64,000 bases of DNA. It comes from Brevibacillus brevis (lineage in GTDB: Bacteria; Bacillota; Bacilli; Brevibacillales; Brevibacillaceae). The position numbers and the translations under genes were made by a program. Below the pieces are notes generated by a model that was not told the origin of the DNA, made no database searches, and worked only from the letters and a program-made list of their open reading frames with translations. Positions 53,773 through 62,943 of the stretch are shown in pieces (the stretch's first letter is position 1; every line of letters starts with the position of its first letter). Location: assembly GCF_022026395.1 (NCBI RefSeq), contig NZ_CP041767.1, forward strand, positions 622,001 through 686,000, written 5' to 3'.

Positions 53773-54921
53773 TTATTTGGTATAAACGGCGGACAAATTG
53801 AGCCCAAAATGGACATGCGTCGTTTTATCAACGAGTGCTGGATCGGTCTCACGGGAAATCCGCGTCCAGAAAACTTGTTCATTTCCTGCCGCAGTATCCG
53901 GCAGGGTGAAAGAATCGCCCCACGTACCAGGCACGCCGTTTTTGTCTGTAGCGACATCTACTAGCCGCTTGTACTGATCGGTACCTGCATAGGAGGTGAG
54001 GACCCCTTCGATACCCGTAAAAGTCCCATGATGCATCGTATTTCGGGCTATCATTTTCACTTCCCTATACTGGTCTTGGAGCATATGACCGAGAAACTCC
54101 TCCGTGTTGTCTTGCAGGTGGACCTCATTTCCTTCGCCATCGATAAAAAAGAGGGTGAGAGAGGGGGAAAAGTCGTATTCGTCTCCGCCCCACATTTCCA
54201 TCTGGTCGCTGGAGCTAATCGTTGTTTTTCCGTCTGCTTCCGCAAAACGGAGGGAGCCAATGAATGGAATAGGATGCTGAGTCATATCAAATTGAATAGA
54301 TGTTTGGCTTGTCCGACACGTTTTGGAGTCGACAACGGCTCCTGTGGAATCGAGCAGCTCTACACGGGTGCCGGGGGAGAGGTTTGAGACAGTGAGAGTG
54401 GGGAGGGAGAAAACGCGGACGTGTTCCATGTCCAGATAGTCGTCTGTAGCGCTGCTGTTGAGAAAGATACCGATTTTGGGAGCAAGGCGGTTGAATTCCT
54501 CCGAACCGATGATGTGCCAGATGGCTCCGTCCTCGGACCAATAAGCGGTGTAGGTATTGTAGTCGCGTATTAATCGAAGCCAGGGGAAGGTTTTCACAGT
54601 GCCTTGCGATGCATCGTAATATTCTTCGACGTGGAAAAAGTCATTGTGGTTAATGAAGACAGTCAATCCGCCTGTGCTTCCGGAAGCTTTCGGATTGTAT
54701 GAATTTTTCATATCGAGGACGAATTGTTTCACGGGGGTAAGTGTGTCTAAAAAGAGTTGAAGCGGCTCGGCTCCGCCTTTTAAACGGAGCGAGCCTGGTG
54801 CGTCTGATAGCGACCACCTTGAAGAGTCATTTGGTGTCATGTTCCACTTGGAATCGAGGGTAAGAGAATCGAAAGAATCCTCGAAGAGAAACCCCGATTT
54901 ACGCCGAGAAACTACACTCAT
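53773..54921 (-). CDS. Tail-associated protein with lectin-like N-domain
   Basis: A 382-residue protein. Residues about 10-180 are a concanavalin/LamG-like sandwich (LFEDSFDSLTLDSKWNMTPN, DYNTYTAYWSEDGAIWHIIG, KIGIFLNSSATDDYLDMEHV). The middle is a small beta domain (LSPGTRVELLDSTGAVVDSK). The C-terminal 150 residues (MLQDQYREVKMIARNTMHHG) resemble nothing I recognise. ATG 54921 follows AGGAGG. Higher GC than the neighbouring fibre genes suggests a long-resident, conserved part of the locus. Confidence 0.55.
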   Translation of the reverse strand: MSVVSRRKSGFLFEDSFDSLTLDSKWNMTPNDSSRWSLSDAPGSLRLKGGAEPLQLFLDTLTPVKQFVLDMKNSYNPKASGSTGGLTVFINHNDFFHVEEYYDASQGTVKTFPWLRLIRDYNTYTAYWSEDGAIWHIIGSEEFNRLAPKIGIFLNSSATDDYLDMEHVRVFSLPTLTVSNLSPGTRVELLDSTGAVVDSKTCRTSQTSIQFDMTQHPIPFIGSLRFAEADGKTTISSSDQMEMWGGDEYDFSPSLTLFFIDGEGNEVHLQDNTEEFLGHMLQDQYREVKMIARNTMHHGTFTGIEGVLTSYAGTDQYKRLVDVATDKNGVPGTWGDSFTLPDTAAGNEQVFWTRISRETDPALVDKTTHVHFGLNLSAVYTK

Positions 54922-54933
54922 AGAAGTACCTCC

Positions 54934-57900
54934 TTACGTAAATAGCCATATTCGTTTGCCAATCACACATGCCTCAGGGCGTTGTTTCCAGATGGCGAGC
55001 AAGCATTTGATCAGTGCTTCGACGCATTTGTCTCCGCTGCCGGGATCGCAGTAGGGGGTGACGAGGACCTTGTCGCAGATCCAGTTGGTTAGTTTGATGT
55101 AGTCGATATTGCAGTAATCCCAGACCTCTGTTGTACCTTTTGCTGTAAATACCCAGGTGAAAGTATGCCTTCCTCTATCTACTTGAAACACAGGGGCACC
55201 ACCAGCATTTGTATAGCTACCTCGAAGAACGCCATCAATGAAAAAGTCCAATTGGCTATTAAAAGGAGAGGGGACAATTGTCCAGTTTTCCGTTGCTTTG
55301 AAATTTCGGAGCTTGAACGTAGTCAAATAGCTTTTGCCAGTCCACTCGCTTATTTCGCCTTTTTGTTCTGTAGTAATTTCGACACGTACTTTAGATACGG
55401 AAGGTTTGGATAGGTTTTCGAGGGTAAAGTCGTAGTTTCCGGAGAGATTAACGGTAGTGTTTTGAAGCTTGTTGCCTGTTTGATCATAGATGTTTACCTG
55501 AATATTGCTACCGTTACAACCGCCCATCCATATGGGGACGTTGGCAGTCGTTTTGAAGTTGTATACAAACGCTGATGATTTAGGGAGCGGGAGCTTGTCA
55601 TGGAATGTATACTCTCCATTACTTAATCTCGCTTCGGCATCACAATCTGTATAGAACTTGATTCGGATAGAATAATTTTTACCTTCATCAGAATCATTGG
55701 TAATAGCAGCTTTGATTGTTTGTACATCATCAAAATCCGAGTATTTCTCTTCTGATATGATGGTCCCGTTGTCTTCGTCGTAAACTCTTACGCGGACATA
55801 GGCATCGCGGCATGGTTTTGATTTTTTACTTTGTCTGATTTCGATTGTATCGATCCAACACCAGGAGTCATCGGGTATGATTACTTGAGTGGGAGGGGGG
55901 AGATTGGGTTCATATGGCGAGTTGTCTTTTGGATAAATAGAGCCTAGTTTATCAATGCAATATCTTCCCCATTTTTCTTCAGCTTTTCCCTGGCTGAGAG
56001 TAAAGACTCCTCCATTGTCATCTAATCCCCCCCTATGACTTATTCCCTTTAGCAGTTTGTAATCAATACGATAATGTCTACCTTGAGGGACATCATACTT
56101 TATGAAATGTTCAGCCTGGCCTGTAGGACCTGCTGATAAGGGGTAAGAATCGATAATTGTTCGATTGGTTATATCCGTTACGGTAACTTCTACTTTTGTG
56201 TCGTCATAGTTATTGCTGAATTCACGGTGTTTATTGGATGTTAATTTAAGATTACGGATCGCGATGTAATAGGGGACTTCATCTTTTCCAAGCGTTGAGT
56301 CTTTAAAAAAAGTTCGTTTGACGTCAAAGACAATGCAATAGGGACCTGGCTTATTACAATAAAATTTTGGGGCGGCGTGGTGTTTAGCGGCGCTCCAATC
56401 TCTTATTTTATAGGGATTCTGCTTGTTTCCTACATTCATCCTCTTATTACCTGTGGTTGTGATTGTTGGGGTGTTCCAGCCAATACTTTTACGTGTTACA
56501 AGAAGATGAGAATTCGTTTTAGGATCGTATTCCGTCGCTATTGCGTAGCTATATAATCTTTTCGTAGAGACTTGTCGCCCATTTTTATTACCTTGTTGAC
56601 TATCTAGTTCGTAACAATAGTACTGATAGTCAAACTCAACTTCTAAATGTTCATTCCCCACACTGTCAAAGATAACGTACCAAAAGGTGGAAGAATTATT
56701 TTTATTTGCAACCTGTTCAGACGTAATCACATAGGTGTTGTCATAGTGTATCGGTGTCTTTTTAGCAGCGTCAGGATGAGGGCGGAAAACCCATTTGACA
56801 GGGACATCGAATGCATTTGGAACATCATAGCCTTTACCAGCATAGATTTTTAATCGCTCGGAATATTTGGCTGATGTGACAGAAGAGTTATTAATAAATC
56901 GCCTGAGTGTGTAACCATCTCTTTCAGTTCCTTGCGCAATAGGTACGTTCCCATCGTAGTAAATCTTTACAGGACCTTGGGTATATTGCATCCATCGCAC
57001 TCTAAATTTCCTTTTAGATTCATATACTTGTTGGTGATCAATAAAAGGGCTATAATCACCCAAATGAGTCTCTGATCCCGCCGGATAGCACTTCTCACCA
57101 CCTGTAGAAGGATCGGGTTTCGTCGGCGGCTTATAATCGGGATCGGGGTCCTCAACCTCAATTTCATCACAATCTTCAAATACCCATTTTAACGTTTGCT
57201 TACCACGCCCCAGTGGAACCAATACGGTACGGCCAAGCGGATCACTTGTGCTTTTGTTTTCAGACCATATTAACCGATTGTTACTATATAAACTGAGATA
57301 CTCGTAGTCTGAAAAGGAACCACCGTATTCAAACTTTACGAACCCCGGTTCATTCAAATCTATATTCTCGACATACAGGCGGTTCAGGGTACCGTCTTTA
57401 TTCTCGACCTTAAGTACACCGTCTCCTCCGTGACCTTCCCCATGATAACGAGTAACGATATCTTCCCATTCCCAGTTGTCATCGACACGAATTTCACGTG
57501 CATAGTTATCCCGATCATTGAAGTCCTCAGAGAAAATTACTTCATAGTCATCTTCCTCTGAATCATCAACGAGACTTTTCAACTCCAGTTCTTCCGAAAA
57601 GTCAAAGGAGGAACCAGGATTCAGGAAGATGTTGTAAACATTTTCTGCACGATCCTTTTCTGTGTAACTGGAGTTTTTGTCTGTTCTCCATTCCCGGTCT
57701 ACATCAATATAGCTGCCCATCGGTGTTTTATGTTTGCCACTTGAAGACCGATAAGAGAATTCACCAGGATAAGTTTCCTCAAGGGGCTCTTCTGTCAGGT
57801 CATCTTGAATCCGAAAAATAACGGTATTACGGCCTTTTACTAATGGGAGCTGTACATTTTTCTCCCATTCATCTCCCGTCGCTTCTAGTTGTTGTACGTC

Positions 57901-59592
57901 ATTGATAATGACAAGGAGTCTTTCTGTATCACGTAAACCAGTAGTAAAACTGAACTCAATCCACCCATCGGCCTCAAGCTCAAGAGTATAGGTGGCATCT
58001 CCATTTCCGGAAACAATGGGGTCCTGCATATAAATTCCGCTACCAAGTCCAGGAATCGACTTCCATTCCCAGTGACTCACCCCGGTGAAGGAGAAGTTTA
58101 AAGGGTCAGAAACATTGGTGGTTCGTTCCTCGTAGTGATCAATCTCTAGTGGTGGACAAATCAGTTGGACATCTCCTGTTAAATCAACGGTACAGTTGTC
58201 ACCAATTTCAATATCATAAGAAATGATAGCTGAATCTTCTTGAGTGGAGGAGGAACGTCCATCTAATGACCACTGCCACCCATGTTGTGAGACCGCGGTA
58301 CTTCCTCGTACTCCTTCGCCGATTTGGGTACGGGAAGCAAATTCTTCATCGAAAAATAGAACAGATTCATTCGTATAGGGAGGGTTATCCACCCCCATTT
58401 CGTATTGAAAACTAAAATCTCCAGCGCACTCTGCATCGATGACTCTTTGAACTTTCCTTGAAAGCGTATCGTTAATTCCTGAAAAATAGGTGGTCATAAT
58501 ACTCTTATCTGAAAACGTAATCCATTCCCACCCAGGAATGTTATAAGCCGCATCCCCCAACGTATCCACATCCGGCGGTGTCTGCTCATCCAAGCTCTGC
58601 ACCACCTCAACGCACTCCACATCTTTAACATAAACCGCATTTTTCCCAAACCGCCGATCACTCATCCGACGCACAAACCAATCAAACTTGTACGTCTGCC
58701 CTGGCTTGACGTGAAACTTCGCTTCCTGCCAGCTGTTGTTTTGATTCCATTCCCCGCCAACCTGATTGTTGTTAATAAAAAACAGCAACCCATCGCCAGG
58801 AGCAGTGCTAACCATGTACTTAAAACGAATAAAGCCTTGCTTTTTAAAGCGCCACTGAAAAGTCACTTTGCTGGAATTACCGTGCTTGAGAGTGGTCACA
58901 TCCAGCTTCATGATGTTTTCACTTCCCGCCATCTCATTGGAGCCGACGGAGTGAACCATTTTCCATTCCTGATCTTCCGTCGAGGAGACGTAGCGGAACA
59001 AGCCGTGAAATTTATCCGACAACGGGAGAGTCCGCATATCAAAGGTCGGGACTTCTTTATCGATGGCATCGTAATGATTGAGATAGTAACCGCTAAAGTG
59101 ATGATAGTAAGGAGCCGGACAAACTGGCAGCGAAACATTTTGATGGGTTCCATCCGGCTGCTCGGCGTTTTTCAGGATTTTGTAAATGCAATCGCGTACC
59201 ATGAGCAAGGCTCGCTGGTAGTCGTTTTTTTGCGGATCGATTTGCTGGTTGACCCACCATTCCAGGCGACGGTACATGTTCCAAAGCGCTTCGCGGCAAC
59301 GAACCTTGGCATACCAATTTTTGTCCCGGACAAATTGTTCAATCATCTGATCGATCATGCTTTCGAGAGAGTCGAGATTAACCGTCTGCCAACGACCAAT
59401 CTGACCCTTGCCGGGATCGCCCAAAAGTGGATTCTGATACCCAGCGTAACGATCCTCTGCGCGAGGGCGATTGGGGCTGTCCGGATTGTCCGGATGATTC
59501 GGGTGGAATGCGCCCTCTACCAGCGAGGAGCGCATTTTTCCGAATGTGACGTTGCCCACTGATTTAGAAAAAATGCCAAACGTATGACCCAA
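54934..59592 (-). CDS. Giant multi-domain structural protein
   Basis: A protein of about 1552 residues. The first 350 are GC-rich at the DNA level and include a helical part (MIDQMIEQFVRDKNWYAKVR, YRRLEWWVNQQIDPQKNDYQ). At least four related sandwich modules follow, each with a GFV.F.Y strand, an F.NN or INN strand and a G..T..W.F strand (near 58835-58680, 57985-57810, 57350-57165 and 55255-55090). The end is Cys-rich (WICDKVLVTPYCDPGSGDKC). No membrane segment or enzyme motif is seen. TTG 59592 is preferred after AGAGGTG; GTG 59601 overlaps that site. Probably a virion or particle component. Confidence 0.58.
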   Translation of the reverse strand: MGHTFGIFSKSVGNVTFGKMRSSLVEGAFHPNHPDNPDSPNRPRAEDRYAGYQNPLLGDPGKGQIGRWQTVNLDSLESMIDQMIEQFVRDKNWYAKVRCREALWNMYRRLEWWVNQQIDPQKNDYQRALLMVRDCIYKILKNAEQPDGTHQNVSLPVCPAPYYHHFSGYYLNHYDAIDKEVPTFDMRTLPLSDKFHGLFRYVSSTEDQEWKMVHSVGSNEMAGSENIMKLDVTTLKHGNSSKVTFQWRFKKQGFIRFKYMVSTAPGDGLLFFINNNQVGGEWNQNNSWQEAKFHVKPGQTYKFDWFVRRMSDRRFGKNAVYVKDVECVEVVQSLDEQTPPDVDTLGDAAYNIPGWEWITFSDKSIMTTYFSGINDTLSRKVQRVIDAECAGDFSFQYEMGVDNPPYTNESVLFFDEEFASRTQIGEGVRGSTAVSQHGWQWSLDGRSSSTQEDSAIISYDIEIGDNCTVDLTGDVQLICPPLEIDHYEERTTNVSDPLNFSFTGVSHWEWKSIPGLGSGIYMQDPIVSGNGDATYTLELEADGWIEFSFTTGLRDTERLLVIINDVQQLEATGDEWEKNVQLPLVKGRNTVIFRIQDDLTEEPLEETYPGEFSYRSSSGKHKTPMGSYIDVDREWRTDKNSSYTEKDRAENVYNIFLNPGSSFDFSEELELKSLVDDSEEDDYEVIFSEDFNDRDNYAREIRVDDNWEWEDIVTRYHGEGHGGDGVLKVENKDGTLNRLYVENIDLNEPGFVKFEYGGSFSDYEYLSLYSNNRLIWSENKSTSDPLGRTVLVPLGRGKQTLKWVFEDCDEIEVEDPDPDYKPPTKPDPSTGGEKCYPAGSETHLGDYSPFIDHQQVYESKRKFRVRWMQYTQGPVKIYYDGNVPIAQGTERDGYTLRRFINNSSVTSAKYSERLKIYAGKGYDVPNAFDVPVKWVFRPHPDAAKKTPIHYDNTYVITSEQVANKNNSSTFWYVIFDSVGNEHLEVEFDYQYYCYELDSQQGNKNGRQVSTKRLYSYAIATEYDPKTNSHLLVTRKSIGWNTPTITTTGNKRMNVGNKQNPYKIRDWSAAKHHAAPKFYCNKPGPYCIVFDVKRTFFKDSTLGKDEVPYYIAIRNLKLTSNKHREFSNNYDDTKVEVTVTDITNRTIIDSYPLSAGPTGQAEHFIKYDVPQGRHYRIDYKLLKGISHRGGLDDNGGVFTLSQGKAEEKWGRYCIDKLGSIYPKDNSPYEPNLPPPTQVIIPDDSWCWIDTIEIRQSKKSKPCRDAYVRVRVYDEDNGTIISEEKYSDFDDVQTIKAAITNDSDEGKNYSIRIKFYTDCDAEARLSNGEYTFHDKLPLPKSSAFVYNFKTTANVPIWMGGCNGSNIQVNIYDQTGNKLQNTTVNLSGNYDFTLENLSKPSVSKVRVEITTEQKGEISEWTGKSYLTTFKLRNFKATENWTIVPSPFNSQLDFFIDGVLRGSYTNAGGAPVFQVDRGRHTFTWVFTAKGTTEVWDYCNIDYIKLTNWICDKVLVTPYCDPGSGDKCVEALIKCLLAIWKQRPEACVIGKRIWLFT

Positions 59593-59603
59593 AATGATCA
59601 CCT

Positions 59604-62600
59604 CTAATCGGTAAAATCGTATTGCAGGTTATGATCTACCCAGACGCGGATGCGGTTTCCCGTAACCCAAACACGCAGCGTGTACCATTTCTCTTTTTCC
59701 CAGGCAAACGGGTTCATCGGGGTAGAGTACATGGTTGATCTGCCATTCTCTACCTTAAAAAGCTGCATGGGCCGCGGCATACCACTGGCGCTTCCGCCAC
59801 TGACGACGAACATCCAGTAGTTCTGGTCGTTGTGATATTTGAACACGATGCCAGCGCTGTCTCCATCTGCGGGCTCATCTACTTTGAAATCGACCTCAAA
59901 CTGATAGTCTGAATAAGTAAAGTCATTTCGAATGTAGCCGCTCATGCTACTGGAGCCTTTTGGATGGGTAAAAGTGCCTTGGTCGCGATTATGCTCCCAA
60001 GTGCCCGAGCCAAAACGGGTCCAGTTGTCTTGCCCCATCGCGAGTGCATTCATATCCGTCGTCCATGGATAGTACGCATTGAATGGATCGTGGGGATCGT
60101 ATGCTTCTGGAACAGAAAAACCACCTGACCAATGCTCGGGATCATGTTCAGCTTCGAGAACATCGTTGGAGTAGTCGTAGACCAAACCTTGTCCTATTTC
60201 TTCTATACGATCTGCCCATGCTTTCTTGTAGTCGCGAACAGAAAGTAATGGTTTCTCGATATGACCTTTTCTATGATCCAATTGGCCAGCCAAGTATTCC
60301 AGGATGACGGCGTCTGCGAGTTCTTTTTTACCCATGATTTGGGTGAGGAGCGAGGTAGCACGCTCTTGGTTGGAGGCGACCCAATCTGCGTTGATAACAG
60401 CTTGATCTGGTTGTTTGTAACTGAGGATGGATTCGATCAGATGAGCTGCTGCTTCCGGCTGATAGGCAATCAGTTGCTCATGCAATACCGTTTGTTCCAG
60501 TGCGAGCTTGGCATACTTTCGCCATTCGTCGTCTTGCAGTTCTCCATCACGCGCGCCTTTTTCTGCCACATCGTATAAATCGACGAGGTAACTGGCTCGT
60601 TCATGCGGGGAGGTAGCGAAGAGATAGCCGCTGCACAATTCCGTGATTCTGCTGCGTAGTATTGCGGTGACCGGCAACTCGTCAAGGTCGCTGGCGTGAG
60701 CGGATTTGCGGGCTGTATGCTCGTCGAACAAAAAGGACCGATCGGGTTCCATGTAACCAAATGGATTCTCAATTTGCAGCTCGGCTGGACGGAATACATC
60801 TTCGCCGACCAGTGCTTCTGTAATGGTTGAAGGGGCTGCCTCCATTTGACTGGTGATTTCCACCTCCTCAACCGTGGAAGAGAGCAATACTTCCCGTTTT
60901 CCTGTAACCCCGTCCTCCTCCAGATACGAGAGAATCTCATTCTGGCGGGTGGACTCCCATGTCTCAAAGGAAAGAATGCCGGCTCTGTCTTGCAACGCTT
61001 TACTGAAAATGACTTCAGATTCGATCAATGCCTGAACCCGTGTCCGCACACCCTCTAAAAATTCTTCATCTACGTAAGCATCGAAAGTTTTGTTGGTCAG
61101 CGCCCATTCCATGAGTGCTTCTAAAATACTCTGACCGTCTGTAAGGCGCGAGGCAAAAATCATGTCGTCCATCAGGTGGGAAGGGAATTCTTTGGAAGCA
61201 AGGATGTCTTCCAAAAGATGAGCGGGCAGTAAGCGCAAGATGGTTGCGAAGATCATATCTTCTGCCAGGAGACTTGGGCGTACATTTTCCAGATTGGCGA
61301 AAATGTCATCCTCATCCTGGTAAAAGGATGGCTTAGGTGCTTTGCCCCCACTAAGATCGATGGCGCGTTCCTTTTCCCAAAGATGAGCAGCATGTACGAG
61401 CTGGCGATCTGCGCGAAGGTCATCTTTGATAATCGAAGTGGGACGAGAAAGATCTTTCTTTCCGAGTTCGAAGTGCTGGGGAATCCAGAGCGGATTGGTT
61501 TTCTCTCGAAGAGAATCATTGATGGGGTTGGGAACAAACAAGAGGTGACTGTTGTGTCGGGAGCTTTGTTCCAGATAGGTTATGAGCGAAGCATCTGTTT
61601 GAATTGTTCGGGTTCCCGTAATCTGTGATAGGAAAATAGCGAGCTCCGAAACTACGTCTCGATTACCAATAGCATATTCCGTGATGAGTGTACCTAGTGA
61701 TTGATAGGGACGAGCAGCATGGAGTCGAGAGCGATTGATGAACAAGTCATTTCGGTATGGTCGGAAAGCTGTTGGTGAAAAGGAATCGAGGGAGAGAAGA
61801 CGCGTGAAATCTCGATAGCCCCAGTAGCGATTCTGCAAAAGGGAACCACCTTGGAGCATGGTTCGAAAACCTGTAGAAGCCCGATGGATCGTTAAATCTT
61901 GCGTAGCGATCCTGCTTGCATGGTGAAGGAAGTGCAGCAAGGCGTCATACTGACGGGCTTTGAGGTAAGCCCAGTCCATGTCGCGAAGCACCTTCGTCGG
62001 TTTTGTTTTCATCCGGTGGAAGGTTTGCACGAAGTGACGGGTCATTTCAAAGACAAAATGACGCTCGCCAATGAAACGGGACCAATCCGTATACATGGCA
62101 TGTCTGTTATCCCGGCTGGAAAGAGGCAGGTTGTTCTCAATAGATAGATTGTGAGTGATTGATCTGGTTGCGTATTCTCTTTCCATCTGCACAAAAAGAG
62201 AAGCCCAAAACTTTCGCCCAGCCAAGCTTCTATCGGTATTTACGAATAAATCGAAGGTAGAGAAACGCTCGCCCGTGAACCATTCATTCATCTTTTTTCC
62301 AGCGAAACGCTTAGTCCTTGTTGCGACAGGTTGTTCTTTCCCAATGATAGCTTCGGCAAAAATGGAACGACTCGCCGATCCTGGTGGCAAATCTATATGC
62401 AGCTCATCCTTATTCACGCGTACGGACATTTGGGCAGGGTTGAGCTTTGCCATTCCTGCTGCTTTAATCCGATCTGATAAATGTACACGACGAATAACTT
62501 GTAATGGCTGCTTGATAATTCGGTCAGCATCCAGGGCATCGTCCTGAAGCAAGCTCTCTTTAAGCGGCGAGCGATCGGATACCACGACCAGTTCCATGGG

Positions 62601-62852
62601 ATTGGCCATGCTGGTATCATTCCGAATCATATCCTGCAAAGAGTCTTGTAGATCAGCAGCAAATGATTTCCGGTTCGCGAGCAAATAATCCAGCATGACC
62701 ATACTGGCACTTTGTCCGTAGGGAATATAGACGAAGGAATACTTGCGGGAGGGCGAGGTCGTGAAAGTTACTTTTCCGATATAGTTGCGCATAGAAGCGT
62801 AGTGGTCTGCAAGTCTGAATTGATAGGCTGCTAGAGAAGAAATCCCGGTCAA
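59604..62852 (-). CDS. Large structural protein with C-terminal LamG-like domain
   Basis: A protein of about 1082 residues. Most is helical and of unknown family (SLAAYQFRLADHYASMRNYI, MLDYLLANRKSFAADLQDSL, and a long region of short helical repeats such as LLAEDMIFATILRLLPAHLL and SHLMDDMIFASRL). The last 150 residues are a LamG/glucanase-like sandwich (DYQFEVDFKVDEPADGDSAG, WYTLRVWVTGNRIRVWVDHN). TTG 62852 is preferred, 6 nt after GGGAGGTG; GTG 62861 overlaps it. Likely a large tail or baseplate-associated protein, by context only. Confidence 0.55.
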   Translation of the reverse strand: MTGISSLAAYQFRLADHYASMRNYIGKVTFTTSPSRKYSFVYIPYGQSASMVMLDYLLANRKSFAADLQDSLQDMIRNDTSMANPMELVVVSDRSPLKESLLQDDALDADRIIKQPLQVIRRVHLSDRIKAAGMAKLNPAQMSVRVNKDELHIDLPPGSASRSIFAEAIIGKEQPVATRTKRFAGKKMNEWFTGERFSTFDLFVNTDRSLAGRKFWASLFVQMEREYATRSITHNLSIENNLPLSSRDNRHAMYTDWSRFIGERHFVFEMTRHFVQTFHRMKTKPTKVLRDMDWAYLKARQYDALLHFLHHASRIATQDLTIHRASTGFRTMLQGGSLLQNRYWGYRDFTRLLSLDSFSPTAFRPYRNDLFINRSRLHAARPYQSLGTLITEYAIGNRDVVSELAIFLSQITGTRTIQTDASLITYLEQSSRHNSHLLFVPNPINDSLREKTNPLWIPQHFELGKKDLSRPTSIIKDDLRADRQLVHAAHLWEKERAIDLSGGKAPKPSFYQDEDDIFANLENVRPSLLAEDMIFATILRLLPAHLLEDILASKEFPSHLMDDMIFASRLTDGQSILEALMEWALTNKTFDAYVDEEFLEGVRTRVQALIESEVIFSKALQDRAGILSFETWESTRQNEILSYLEEDGVTGKREVLLSSTVEEVEITSQMEAAPSTITEALVGEDVFRPAELQIENPFGYMEPDRSFLFDEHTARKSAHASDLDELPVTAILRSRITELCSGYLFATSPHERASYLVDLYDVAEKGARDGELQDDEWRKYAKLALEQTVLHEQLIAYQPEAAAHLIESILSYKQPDQAVINADWVASNQERATSLLTQIMGKKELADAVILEYLAGQLDHRKGHIEKPLLSVRDYKKAWADRIEEIGQGLVYDYSNDVLEAEHDPEHWSGGFSVPEAYDPHDPFNAYYPWTTDMNALAMGQDNWTRFGSGTWEHNRDQGTFTHPKGSSSMSGYIRNDFTYSDYQFEVDFKVDEPADGDSAGIVFKYHNDQNYWMFVVSGGSASGMPRPMQLFKVENGRSTMYSTPMNPFAWEKEKWYTLRVWVTGNRIRVWVDHNLQYDFTD

Positions 62853-62865
62853 ATGGTTCACCTCC

Positions 62866-62911
62866 CAAAAAGAAGGGGGAACACCAGAGATGCGTTCTAG
62901 TTTTCCCCCTT
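62866..62911 (-). terminator. Terminator-like hairpin between structural genes
   Basis: On the minus strand AAGGGGGAA and TTCCCCCTT form a 9-bp stem with a 21-nt loop, followed by CTTTTT directly before the ribosome site of the next gene. It may lower expression of the downstream fibre genes relative to the upstream structural gene. Confidence 0.55.
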
Positions 62912-62943
62912 TTGCTAGCTATACGGTTTTAGAGGGACTTCTT

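Noticed and set aside
58711-62547. Long open frames on the plus strand opposite the large structural genes
   Set aside because: They lack ribosome sites, show no protein-family features and are mirror frames of well-supported minus-strand genes.
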